In this document: positions 48,988 to 57,285 of the stretch, piece after piece
Layout of the letters: the number at the start of each line of letters is the position of its first letter
Numbering within the stretch: the stretch's first letter is position 1
Source of the DNA: Gemmatimonadaceae bacterium
GTDB lineage: Bacteria > Gemmatimonadota > Gemmatimonadetes > Gemmatimonadales > Gemmatimonadaceae
NCBI GenBank assembly: GCA_036003045.1
Contig: DASYSS010000050.1
Location: forward strand, 1-64,000
Length of the DNA stretch: 64,000 bases
Direction of reading: 5' to 3'
The notes under the pieces: generated by a model
The model's input: only the letters and a program-made list of their open reading frames with translations
The model's database searches: none
Told to the model about the DNA's origin: nothing
Program-made: the position numbers and the translations under genes

Positions 48988-51693
48988 TCAGCTCGCCCGC
49001 AGAGTGAGGATGCGTTGCAGATCGGACGCGCTGCGCAGATCTCGCCGCGCGCGCCGGGCAAATGCCGACCCGGGATCGAGCGCGATCACCTTGCGCCAAC
49101 GGTCGGACGCTTCGCGGAACCGGTGCTGCTCGGCGAGGAGCTTGCCGTCGAAGTACACCGCGCCCACGTTGTCCGGGTCGAAGCGCAGCACGCGTCCGAA
49201 CGCCAGGCCGGCGTCGCGATGCCGCGACAGTTCCATGAGCACTTCGCCGAGCGCGATGAGCGCGTCGAAGTTGTACGGATCGCGGTGCAGCAGCTCGATG
49301 AGCAGCGGCATCGCGTCCCCCGGGCGGCCGAATCGGCGCCGCAGCTCGGCGAGCGCGAGGGTCGCTTCGGCGTACGTCGGCACGGCGTCGAGCGCCGCGA
49401 CGAGCTCCCGCTCGGCTTCGCGATCGCGTCCCTGCGACTGGAGCAGCTCGGCCAGGCGGAAGCGCACGACGGCGAAATCCGCGTCGAGGTCGAGCGCCGC
49501 CCGGTACATGTCGATCGCGCCGTCGACGTCGCCGATCGACTTCGCGATGTCGCCGGTGCGGAGCAACACGTCGGCGCGGCGCGGCGCGACGCGTCGCGCG
49601 CGCGCCAGCAGCTCGATCGCCGACGCCGGATCTCCGGCGTCGGCGCAGGCGGCCGCCGCGAGCAGCAGCGCGTCGACGTCGGTGGGATCGCGGTCGACGA
49701 GCCGCTGCGCGATGGGGCGCGCCTCGCTGGCGCGGCCGAGCCGCAACAAAGCCAACGCTTCACCGGCGAGCGCCGACGAGCGCTCCTGGTCGAGCGAGAG
49801 CGCGGCGCGATAGCGCTCGAGCGCCTCGCCGAACAGTCCCTGCTTGGCGAAGACGTCGCCGAGGAGGGTCATCCCTTCGGCCCGGTCGTGGCCGCGCGAC
49901 AGCGCGCGGTTGATCTCGACCGACGCGCGATCGTAGTAGCCTTTCGACAGATAGTCCGATGCCATCGAGAACGGCGACGTGTCGCTCGCGTGTCTGGCGA
50001 CGGGCGCTTCCGTCTGAGCCGCGGTTCCGGGAACGAGCTCGGTGAACAGCGTGTCGAGCGACCCCGGATCGAAGTCGAAATCGGCGACGACCTCCTCGGT
50101 CTGATGCGCGCCACCCAGGTCCGGCGTGACGGTGAGGTCGGGATCCTCGTACTCCACGTCCATCGCCAGCTCGAACTTCTGGGGGACGTAGTACGGGTCC
50201 AGCTCGAGGGCGCGCTTGGTCTCGCGAAGCGCGCCCTCGAAGTCGCCGAGGTTCGACAAGGTGAAGCTCATGTTGTAGTGCGCCTCGGCGAAATCGGGGC
50301 GCGCCTGGATGGCCCGGGCGAACGCGTTGCGCGCTTCCTCGTACTTGTGCAGTTCGGCCAGCACCAAGCCGACGCCGTTCCACGCCACCGGATGTTCCGC
50401 CGCGGAGCGCAACACGGTGCGGTAGGCGTCGAGCGCCTGCTGGAATTTCTTCGCGCGGCTGGCGAGGAGCGCGAGGTTGAGTCGCGCTTTCACGAACTCC
50501 GGACGGTGCGCGAGCGCGGCGCCGAAGACGGCGAGCGACTCCTCGGCCGAGCCCCCGTGATAGAGCGCCACGCCGAGGTTGTTCTGCGCGATCGCGTACG
50601 ACGGCTCTTCGTCGAGCGCGCGACGGTAGCTCGACTCGGCGTCGGCAAAGCGGCCCTCTTGATGCAGCGCGACGCCGCGCTCGTTCCACAGTTTCGGACT
50701 GTGGGGCTGTCGATGCAGCAGATCGTCGTACAGGGCGATCGCTTCGCCCGGCTGGCGCAGCAGAAGGTGGACCTCGGCCATCGCCTGCAGCACGAGGTCG
50801 CGGTCCTCGCCCCGGTCGAGCGCGACGCCGTACTCGCGCATCGCTTCCGCGTAGTATCCCTTGCTCCGGAATGCGAGGCCCAGGTTGTAGTGGGCCAGCT
50901 GCCCGTCGACCGACACCTGCAGCTCTCGCTTCGCCGGCGCCGCGTCGCGGCTGGCGCGCTGTTGCTCCAGCGAGAGATTGGCGTGCGCGCGCGACAGTGT
51001 CGGGTTCAGCTTGATCGCGCGGCGCGTCGCCGCCTGGGCATCCTCGTGCCGTCCGATGTCTCCGAGCACGAAGCCCATGAGGTACAGGGCGTCGTGATTC
51101 TCCGGGTTCAGCTCGATCGCGCGCTCGAGCGCGCGGAGGGCATCTTCATTCAGCCCCCTGTGATATAGAATCTCGCCGAGCGTGAACCGGAGCAGCGAGC
51201 TGTCCGGGTCGCGGACCAGCGCGCGCTCGATGCACTCCTGCGCGCGTTCCATGTCGCCCGCGTTCTTTTCGGCAAGCGCGAGCTGCAATAGCGCGGCGAC
51301 GTCGTTGGGCGCGTACTTCAACAAAGCGCGAAACTCCTCGGCAGCTTCTTCCTGCTTGCCGAGGAGTGAGAACGTGCGCCCGAGCTCCCAGCGCGCGTCG
51401 CGGTCGTCGGGACATTGCCGCAGGCGCTCGCGCAATTCGGGGACGCGCGTGTCGTAGTAGCCGGTGTTGAAGTAGGCGATCTCGAGGTTCTTCTGCGCGA
51501 CCTGCATCGTGTGGTCGAGCTCGAGCGCCTTCATGAACGCGGCGACGGCTTCCTGGTACAGCCCCTTGTTGTAGTACAGCACCCCGAGGTTGTTGTGCGC
51601 GCCGGCGTCCGACGGATTGATCCGCCGGGCGAAGGAGCGCAACACCTCGCGGTCGCGTTCCGACGTCAGGGGTGACCCCGGGAACATGATCAC
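48988..51693 (-). CDS. Large tetratricopeptide-repeat protein in the chemosensory cluster
   Basis: A 901-residue soluble protein almost entirely of TPR units, about twenty in two arrays. Array one runs to about 505 (AGAHNNLGVLYYNKGLYQEAV, then units such as NLGVALYHGGSAEESLAVF). An acidic, repeat-free spacer at about 510-570 (DVEYEDPDLTVTPDL, VVADFDFDPGSLDTL) separates it from array two (YLSKGYYDRASVEINRALS and onward). The start is GTG 51693 overlapping the cheC stop (GTGA), or ATG 51687. No signal peptide. In Myxococcus-like systems TPR proteins organise motility complexes; this one likely acts as the scaffold for PATAN and roadblock partners. Function otherwise unknown. Confidence 0.8.
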   Translation of the reverse strand: MIMFPGSPLTSERDREVLRSFARRINPSDAGAHNNLGVLYYNKGLYQEAVAAFMKALELDHTMQVAQKNLEIAYFNTGYYDTRVPELRERLRQCPDDRDARWELGRTFSLLGKQEEAAEEFRALLKYAPNDVAALLQLALAEKNAGDMERAQECIERALVRDPDSSLLRFTLGEILYHRGLNEDALRALERAIELNPENHDALYLMGFVLGDIGRHEDAQAATRRAIKLNPTLSRAHANLSLEQQRASRDAAPAKRELQVSVDGQLAHYNLGLAFRSKGYYAEAMREYGVALDRGEDRDLVLQAMAEVHLLLRQPGEAIALYDDLLHRQPHSPKLWNERGVALHQEGRFADAESSYRRALDEEPSYAIAQNNLGVALYHGGSAEESLAVFGAALAHRPEFVKARLNLALLASRAKKFQQALDAYRTVLRSAAEHPVAWNGVGLVLAELHKYEEARNAFARAIQARPDFAEAHYNMSFTLSNLGDFEGALRETKRALELDPYYVPQKFELAMDVEYEDPDLTVTPDLGGAHQTEEVVADFDFDPGSLDTLFTELVPGTAAQTEAPVARHASDTSPFSMASDYLSKGYYDRASVEINRALSRGHDRAEGMTLLGDVFAKQGLFGEALERYRAALSLDQERSSALAGEALALLRLGRASEARPIAQRLVDRDPTDVDALLLAAAACADAGDPASAIELLARARRVAPRRADVLLRTGDIAKSIGDVDGAIDMYRAALDLDADFAVVRFRLAELLQSQGRDREAERELVAALDAVPTYAEATLALAELRRRFGRPGDAMPLLIELLHRDPYNFDALIALGEVLMELSRHRDAGLAFGRVLRFDPDNVGAVYFDGKLLAEQHRFREASDRWRKVIALDPGSAFARRARRDLRSASDLQRILTLRAS

Positions 51694-52307
51694 GCGACGC
51701 GGATCGCCTTGAGAATCGCGCTGAGCGACGCGGTGTCGGGCAGAAGGAGGAAGAAGCCGCGCAGCTTCTCCTCGGACTGGTTCAACACGAACTCGCTCTC
51801 GACGCAGAACACGAAGTCCTTGTCGCCGCCGAACTGGACGTAGGTCGTCGTGAGCACGGCATCGGACATGTCGATCGCCAGCGACGGCGGCGACGGGATC
51901 AACATCATCCCCATGAAATCGCTCAGCGCGTTCATGTACGCCGAGCTGAGGATGTTGCCCGCCTCCTTGATCGCCGACTGCTGCATGACCGAAAAGTCGT
52001 CGGTCGTCTCCCGGCGGCGGAGCAGCAGCTCGGCGAGACGCAGCGCCGTGCGCCGCGGGAACACGAGCAACGTGCGGCCGGTGAGGTCGCCGAGCATGTG
52101 CATCAACACGGCGGCGACCGGCTCGTCGGGCGTCGTGATGTGCGGCGGCACCTCTTCCAGCTTCGCGACGTTGATCGTCGGCACGCTGATCATGATCGTC
52201 TCGCCGATCATCTGCGACAGCGCGGTCGCCGCGTGTCCCGCGCCGATGTTCGCCACTTCGCGGAGCGCGTCGAGTTGCAGCTCCTTCAATGCCATGAGGT
52301 CTTCCAT
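51690..52307 (-). CDS. cheC: CheY-P phosphatase CheC
   Basis: Phosphatase dephosphorylating CheY and regulated by CheD. The 205-residue protein has the two CheC phosphatase motifs: the first in LREVANIGAGHAATALSQM (Glu-x2-Asn) and the second in IKEAGNILSSAYMNALSDF, each followed by a conserved Pro (VPTIN, IPSPP). Both Glu/Asn pairs are intact, so both sites could be active. It lies ten bases after cheA and is coupled to the giant TPR gene. No cheZ is present. Confidence 0.93.
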   Translation of the reverse strand: MEDLMALKELQLDALREVANIGAGHAATALSQMIGETIMISVPTINVAKLEEVPPHITTPDEPVAAVLMHMLGDLTGRTLLVFPRRTALRLAELLLRRRETTDDFSVMQQSAIKEAGNILSSAYMNALSDFMGMMLIPSPPSLAIDMSDAVLTTTYVQFGGDKDFVFCVESEFVLNQSEEKLRGFFLLLPDTASLSAILKAIRVA

Positions 52308-52316
52308 ACGAGTCCT

Positions 52317-54323
52317 TTAAAGGAGGCTGCTGACGTCGACAATGAGGGACGGCCGGCCGTCGCCGAGAAGCGTCGCGCCCCCGAAGAACGGCGGACCGTC
52401 GCGGACCGCGTCATACTGTTTGACCACGATTTCTTCCTGCCCCGTGAGCTCGTCGATGACGAGACCGGCCCGGCGGTCGCCAAGGTCGATCACCACGACG
52501 TGCTCGAGATCGATCTCCGTCGCCGCCGTGTACGCCGGGAGACCGACCAACGACCGCAACCGAAGCAGCGGCAGCACTTCGTCCCGCGCGAGCAGGACTT
52601 CTTTTCCTTTGACCGTCCGCAAGACGTCGGGCACCAGCTCGACCGTCTCGCTCACGTGCGCGAGCGGGATCGCGTAGGTCTCGCCCCCGACGCGCGCCAG
52701 GAGCGCGCGCATGATGGCGAGCGTCAGCGGCAGCCGGATCAGCACCGTCGTTCCCTGCCCCGGCACCGACCGGATGTCCATCGCGCCGCCGAGCGCGCGC
52801 ACTTTCGTGTAGACGGCGTCGACGCCCACGCCGCGGCCGGAAAGGCCCGTCACCTTTTCCGCCGTCGAAAAGCCGGGGCGCGCCAGGAGGCGAAGCAGCT
52901 CGTCCTCGGTGAGGTCGGTCTTCGCCGCATCGACGAGACCGTCGCGCTTCGCGCGCTCGAGGACGCGCTCGCGGTCGATGCCTTTTCCGTCGTCGCTGAC
53001 TTTGATCACGACCGCCGACCGGTCGCGGACCGCGCTGAGCACGAGGCGTCCGACCGCCGGCTTTCCGGCGGCGGCGCGCGCGTCGGCCGGCTCGATGCCG
53101 TGGTCCACCGCGTTGCGCAGCAAGTGCACGAGCGAGTCGGCGATCTCGTCGAGCATCGACCGATCGAGCTCGATGTCCTTTCCCTCGATCACGAACTCGA
53201 CCGGCTTGCCGACGGCGCGCGCCGCGTCGCGCACGACGCGCGGGAACCGGTCGAACACCTGCGACACGGGAACCATGCGGCTCGCCGTGATCTCGTCGCG
53301 CAACTCGGTGATCAGCCGCGACGACTGCATGACCGTTTCTTCCAGCGGCAGGTCGCCGAGCTCGGTCGCGAGCTGGGTGAGGCGCCCGCGGGCGATCACC
53401 AGCTCACCGATGAGGTTCATCAGCGCGTCGAGACGGCGCACGTCGATGCGCACCGAGCGCACGCGCCCCGTCTCCGATCTCGCGTCGCCGCTCGGGGCGG
53501 CGGGGATTCCCTGCGCGGGCGTGAGCGTCATCGCCGACAACGCCGCCATGTCGTGCGCCGGCGTCATCGTGAGTGCCGGCATTCCCCAAGCCGGCGTCGG
53601 CGCGGCCCACGCGCCCGACGCGCGCGGCTCGCCGATCTGAACGTCGAGGACGTCGCCGACGGCGCGGGCGACGCGTTCGATCTCCGCCGCCGGTTGCGAC
53701 GTCACGAGCCGCACCGAAAACTCGTTGTCGAAGTCCTCGTTCTGCAGGGCGGCGATCGCCGGTGCCGTCGAAACGATCTCGCCGAGCGTCGCCAACGCTT
53801 GCACGATCAGGAACGCGCGCACGCCGCGAAGCGGTGTTTCCGGCTGCAACGAGATCCGCACCAACTCTCCGATTTTTCCGGACGTCTCGGACGGCGGCGG
53901 CGACGCGGATGGGGGCGCGACGGGCGCCGCGCCCGGAGCCGCGGTCAGCGCGCGGAGCGCGGCGATGAGATCCGGCGGAACGGTCTCGCCCTCGCGTCCC
54001 GCGACCGCCGCCTCGACGGCCTGCTCGAGCACGTCGGCGGAGCGGAACAGCGTGTCCATGATCGTCGTTTCGATCGACAACTCGCCGCGGCGCACGCAGT
54101 CGAGAACCGTCTCGAGCTCGTGCGCGAGATCGGCGACGGGCGAGTAGCCCATCGTCGCGGCCATTCCTTTGATCGTGTGGACGGCGCGAAAAATCTCACC
54201 GACCGCCGAGGCAGCGCCGGGACCGGTCGAATCGCGCTCGAGTTGCAGCAGCGATTGATTGACGGCGGCGACGTGCTCTCGGCTCTCGGTGAGAAAGAGC
54301 TGCGCGTATTCGCGGTTATCCAC
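52317..54323 (-). CDS. cheA: Chemotaxis histidine kinase CheA
   Basis: Central kinase phosphorylating CheY and CheB. The 668-residue protein has an HPt domain with His 49 (RAVHTIKGMA), a P2-like response-regulator-binding domain (about 148-235), a long linker with three TPA-type repeats (TPAWGM, TPAHDM, TPAQGI), then the dimerisation helix (RRLDALMNLIGELVIARGRL), the N box LLRNAVDHGIE, G1 SDDGKGIDRERV, G2 GRGVGVDAVYTKV, and the C-terminal CheW domain (ARVGGETYAIPLAHVSETVE). The start is a GTG at 54323 with no clear ribosome binding site. Length and all catalytic boxes are normal. Membrane segments are absent, so it depends on receptors encoded elsewhere. Confidence 0.96.
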   Translation of the reverse strand: MDNREYAQLFLTESREHVAAVNQSLLQLERDSTGPGAASAVGEIFRAVHTIKGMAATMGYSPVADLAHELETVLDCVRRGELSIETTIMDTLFRSADVLEQAVEAAVAGREGETVPPDLIAALRALTAAPGAAPVAPPSASPPPSETSGKIGELVRISLQPETPLRGVRAFLIVQALATLGEIVSTAPAIAALQNEDFDNEFSVRLVTSQPAAEIERVARAVGDVLDVQIGEPRASGAWAAPTPAWGMPALTMTPAHDMAALSAMTLTPAQGIPAAPSGDARSETGRVRSVRIDVRRLDALMNLIGELVIARGRLTQLATELGDLPLEETVMQSSRLITELRDEITASRMVPVSQVFDRFPRVVRDAARAVGKPVEFVIEGKDIELDRSMLDEIADSLVHLLRNAVDHGIEPADARAAAGKPAVGRLVLSAVRDRSAVVIKVSDDGKGIDRERVLERAKRDGLVDAAKTDLTEDELLRLLARPGFSTAEKVTGLSGRGVGVDAVYTKVRALGGAMDIRSVPGQGTTVLIRLPLTLAIMRALLARVGGETYAIPLAHVSETVELVPDVLRTVKGKEVLLARDEVLPLLRLRSLVGLPAYTAATEIDLEHVVVIDLGDRRAGLVIDELTGQEEIVVKQYDAVRDGPPFFGGATLLGDGRPSLIVDVSSLL

Positions 54324-54353
54324 GGCGCTGGGGTCGCACGAGGACGTCCGTGC

Positions 54354-54716
54354 TTAGCCGAGGACGCGTTGAACCGCTTCGAGAACGCGACTGGGTTGGA
54401 ACGGCTTGACGACGAAGTCCTTCGCGCCGGCTTGGATCGCTTCGACGACGAGCGCCTGCTGCCCCATGGCGCTGCACATGAGAATCTTCGCGCCGGGGTC
54501 GAACTTGCAGATCTCGCGCACGGCATCGATGCCGCCCATGTCCGGCATGACGATGTCCATCGTCACGAGGTCCGGACGGAGCTCGCGGTACTTCTCCACC
54601 GCCTGAAGTCCCGTCTCGGCTTCGCCGACGATCTCGAACCCGGCCTGGGTGAGAATGTCCCCGACCATGGTGCGCATGAAAATGGCGTCGTCGCAGACCA
54701 ACACTCGTTGATTCAA
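54354..54716 (-). CDS. cheY: Single-domain response regulator CheY
   Basis: Diffusible output of CheA. The 120-residue receiver has the acidic pair CDD, phospho-acceptor in TMDIVMPDMGG, the Ser of LMCSAMG and Lys in DFVVKPFQP. The start is a TTG at 54716 (NQRVLVCDDAIFMR), five to six bases after a strong GGGAGGGGAGG; this is one of the clearest ribosome binding sites in the window. What it binds is not shown here, since no flagellar or pilus genes are present. PATAN, MglA or the DnaA-like ATPase are possible targets. Confidence 0.95.
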   Translation of the reverse strand: MNQRVLVCDDAIFMRTMVGDILTQAGFEIVGEAETGLQAVEKYRELRPDLVTMDIVMPDMGGIDAVREICKFDPGAKILMCSAMGQQALVVEAIQAGAKDFVVKPFQPSRVLEAVQRVLG

Positions 54717-54738
54717 GAAAGCCTCCCCTCCCGAAGAC

Positions 54739-55182
54739 CTAGGACAGCAGCACTTGGCGAATGAGAGCGGCCAGATCGAGCACCACCAGCGGTGCGCCGT
54801 CGAGCGTTGCCACGCCACGCACGAGATCTCCCGCCGCCTTCGACGCGCCCGAGCAGTCGACCTCGAGCTGGCGAACGTCGGCGACCTCGTCCACCACTAC
54901 CCCGACGAGGCGGTCTCGGTGACGGACGAGCAGAATGGATCCCTCGGTGGCGGGCTCGGCTGACGGGTCGAGCCGGACCCCCAGGTCTAGTATCGTCACG
55001 ATGGTGCCGCGGACATTGATCAAGCCGCGCACGAACGCGGGTGCGCCCGGGAGACGGGTGATCTCGCCCATCGGGATCAGCTCTCTCACGTCCGCGCCAT
55101 CGGCACCAAACACCGTCTTCCCCGCGCGGAATGTCAGCGCGGAGGTGAGCGTGGTGTCAGGGGTCGACGCGATAGAAGTCAA
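54739..55182 (-). CDS. cheW: CheW coupling protein (first of three)
   Basis: A 147-residue CheW of normal length lying next to cheY and cheA, so the most likely main coupler. Core segments are LTFRAGKTVFGADGADVRELI, VRGLINVRGTIVTILDLGVRL, ILLVRHRDRLVGVVVDEVADV and LVVLDLAALIRQ. The start at 55182 lies within the end of rluD (26-base overlap), so the chemosensory operon is joined to the rluD-lspA-ileS housekeeping unit without a spacer. Confidence 0.93.
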   Translation of the reverse strand: MTSIASTPDTTLTSALTFRAGKTVFGADGADVRELIPMGEITRLPGAPAFVRGLINVRGTIVTILDLGVRLDPSAEPATEGSILLVRHRDRLVGVVVDEVADVRQLEVDCSGASKAAGDLVRGVATLDGAPLVVLDLAALIRQVLLS

Positions 55183-56140
55183 AGCGATCGAGTGGGTCTG
55201 AGTCTGCGGCGATTGGCTCGGAGCCGGCGGCGACTCCGAGAGCCCGGTGGAGCTCTTCCGGCAGCGGCGAGCGCAGATCCACCAGGTCCCCGGACACCGG
55301 GTGCCTGAAGATCAGCCAGGCCGCATGCAGGAAGTGACGTCGCGGCGGGAGGCCCACGAGCTTGCGACCACCGCCACCGCCATAAGTGTCGTCACCAACG
55401 ACCGGATGGCCGATCGACGCGACGTGCACCCGGATCTGATGCGTGCGACCGGAGTGCAGGTGCGCCCGCAACAGGTCGGCGGAGTCGAAGCGCGCGAGCC
55501 GTGTGAGATCCGTCCTCGCCGGCCGTCCTGTAGAGACGACCGCCATGCGCTTTCGGTCTCGGGGATCCCGTGCAACAGGCCTGTCGATCGTGACCCGATC
55601 CTGGGCCAAATGGCCCCAGGTCAGGGCCGCGTATCGGCGGACGATTTGGCGGGCCTGGAGTGCGGCTCCGAGCACTTTGTGAGCGCGGTCACTTTTTGCC
55701 ACGAGGAGGAGGCCGGAGGTCTCCTTGTCGAGGCGGTGGACGATGCCTTCGCGCCCACTGTCCGACCCGGCTGACAGGGACGTTCCTCGCCCCTTTAGCG
55801 CGTTCACGAGCGTGCCGGACCAGTTGCCCGGCGCCGGATGCACGACCATCCCCGCCGGCTTGTCGATGACGAGGACGTCGTCATCCTCGAACACCACCGC
55901 GAGCGGAATCGATTCGCCGAGCACGGGGCGGGTCGCCGGCGGCGGCACGTCGACGTCGATCCGCTCCCCGCTCGTCGCGCGGTAGCTCGCGCGTTCTCGC
56001 CGACCGCCGACGAGCACCTGCCCGTTGGCGATCAAGGTCGCGGCCTGATTTCTGGAGATCCCGAGGTGCTGCGCGACCAGGAGATCGAGGCGCGGCGCGT
56101 CGTCCGGCGAGTCGAAGCGCCGGCGCCCGCTTTCCGTCAC
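55157..56140 (-). CDS. rluD: RluD-type 23S rRNA pseudouridine synthase
   Basis: Converts uridines to pseudouridine in large-subunit rRNA. The 327-residue protein has an N-terminal S4 RNA-binding domain (RLDLLVAQHLGISRNQAATLI), then the catalytic core with the RluA-family motif GIVHRLDKETSGLLLVAKS carrying the catalytic Asp, LHSGRTHQIRVH and GDDTYGG. The GTG start at 56140 overlaps the lspA stop (GTGA). The exact target uridines cannot be read from the sequence, so RluD rather than RluC is a family-level choice. Confidence 0.9.
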   Translation of the reverse strand: MTESGRRRFDSPDDAPRLDLLVAQHLGISRNQAATLIANGQVLVGGRRERASYRATSGERIDVDVPPPATRPVLGESIPLAVVFEDDDVLVIDKPAGMVVHPAPGNWSGTLVNALKGRGTSLSAGSDSGREGIVHRLDKETSGLLLVAKSDRAHKVLGAALQARQIVRRYAALTWGHLAQDRVTIDRPVARDPRDRKRMAVVSTGRPARTDLTRLARFDSADLLRAHLHSGRTHQIRVHVASIGHPVVGDDTYGGGGGRKLVGLPPRRHFLHAAWLIFRHPVSGDLVDLRSPLPEELHRALGVAAGSEPIAADSDPLDRFDFYRVDP

Positions 56141-56697
56141 TGCGCTCCGGGGGAGGATTGATCTCGCATGGGCTGATCGCGCATGGCCGCTTCGCCCGCG
56201 GCCAGCGCGAGTTTCTCGCGGTCCTCGCGCCAGAGGATGAACGCGAGCGTGATCGCGCCGATCGTCACCGCGGAGTCCGCGACGTTGAACGTCCAGAAGC
56301 GAACGTTGCCGACCCCGATATCGATGAAATCGACGACGCCTCGGCTGCCGCGAAGCCGGTCGACGAGATTGCCGGCGGCGCCGCCCCACGCCAGGCCCAG
56401 CGCGAGCACGCGAACCCAGTCGCCGCTCTTCGTCGATCGATAGAGCCACCAGAGCACGACGAGCGCGACGACGGCGAGTCCGCCGAAGAAGTAGCGCGAC
56501 TTGTCGCCGACCGACATGCTGAAGGCGGCGCCGGGGTTGAACGCGAGCCTGAAGCGGACGACGTCGCCGATGATGCGACTCGGCACGCCTTCGAGCAGCT
56601 TGGCGACGACGAGCTTCTTGGTGATGAAGTCGAGCACGACGACCGAAACAGCCGCGGTCCAGAACACGAGGCTGTTTCTCGATCGCGAAGCGTTCAT
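56137..56697 (-). CDS. lspA: Prolipoprotein signal peptidase (first copy)
   Basis: Aspartic membrane protease cleaving lipoprotein signal peptides. The 186-residue protein has four membrane helices and the family boxes: VLDFITKKLVV, FNPGAAFSM, GNLVDRLRGSRGVVDFIDI and TFNVADSAVTIG, in which the two catalytic Asp residues are kept (NLVDR and FNVAD). A charged C tail of about 25 residues follows the last helix. A second, similar gene lies directly upstream. Several lipoproteins are encoded in the window. Confidence 0.94.
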   Translation of the reverse strand: MNASRSRNSLVFWTAAVSVVVLDFITKKLVVAKLLEGVPSRIIGDVVRFRLAFNPGAAFSMSVGDKSRYFFGGLAVVALVVLWWLYRSTKSGDWVRVLALGLAWGGAAGNLVDRLRGSRGVVDFIDIGVGNVRFWTFNVADSAVTIGAITLAFILWREDREKLALAAGEAAMRDQPMRDQSSPGAQ

Positions 56698-56724
56698 GTC
56701 GTACCGGATGTCGTGCGGGAAATG

Positions 56725-57285
56725 CTACGAGAGCTCGCGCGTGTCGGCTGAAACCGGAACGGGCGTCGGAGCGCCCGCGGCCTGCGTTTCGGCATCCTCA
56801 CCCCACAGGACCCAGGCGAGCACAAAAGCGCCGATGCTCACCGCCATGTCGGCGACGTTGAACGTCGGCCATCGCGAATCGCCGAACCCGATGTCGATGA
56901 AATCCACCACGCCGACCCGCGACGTGATGCGGTCGATCAGGTTGCCGATGGCGCCGCCGCAGACCATCGCCAGCGCCATCGAGCGCATGGCGTCGCCGCG
57001 ACGCGTCGACGTGTACAGAAACCCGAGGATCACCAACGCCACGATCGTCAGCGCCATGAAGATCCATCGCGACTGCGAGCCGAGGTGCAATCCGAACGCC
57101 GCGCCTGGATTGCGCACCAGCGTGAATCGAACCCAATCGCCGAACACTTCGTGAGGGAGTCCCTGCGGCAGGAGCCGCCGCGCGGCGAGGTACTTCGTGC
57201 CGAAGTCCACCGCTGCGATCGTGCACAGCACCGGCCAGAAGAGTCCCGCGTTCCCGTGTTCGGTACTTCCGTTACTTCTTTGCAT
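56725..57285 (-). CDS. lspA: Prolipoprotein signal peptidase (second copy)
   Basis: A second complete LspA of 186 residues, 27 bases from the first. It has VDFGTKYLAARRL, RNPGAAFGLHLG, GNLIDRITSRVGVVDFIDI and TFNVADMAVSIG, with both catalytic Asp residues present. The two copies share the motif layout but differ widely in helices and tails, so this is an old duplication, not a recent one. The ATG at 57285 lies inside the end of the DksA-like gene (14-base overlap). Different lipoprotein sets, or one copy with another role, are possible. Confidence 0.92.
   Translation of the reverse strand: MQRSNGSTEHGNAGLFWPVLCTIAAVDFGTKYLAARRLLPQGLPHEVFGDWVRFTLVRNPGAAFGLHLGSQSRWIFMALTIVALVILGFLYTSTRRGDAMRSMALAMVCGGAIGNLIDRITSRVGVVDFIDIGFGDSRWPTFNVADMAVSIGAFVLAWVLWGEDAETQAAGAPTPVPVSADTRELS

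Noticed and set aside
48967-51168. A 733-codon plus-strand frame opposite the giant TPR gene
   Set aside because: Antisense shadow of a TPR array; the apparent repeats are mirror images of the TPR codons.
52098-54764. An open frame of 888 codons on the plus strand opposite cheA and cheC
   Set aside because: Arg/His/Asp-rich shadow typical of GC-rich DNA; it mirrors conserved CheA and CheC codons on the other strand and has no domain pattern.
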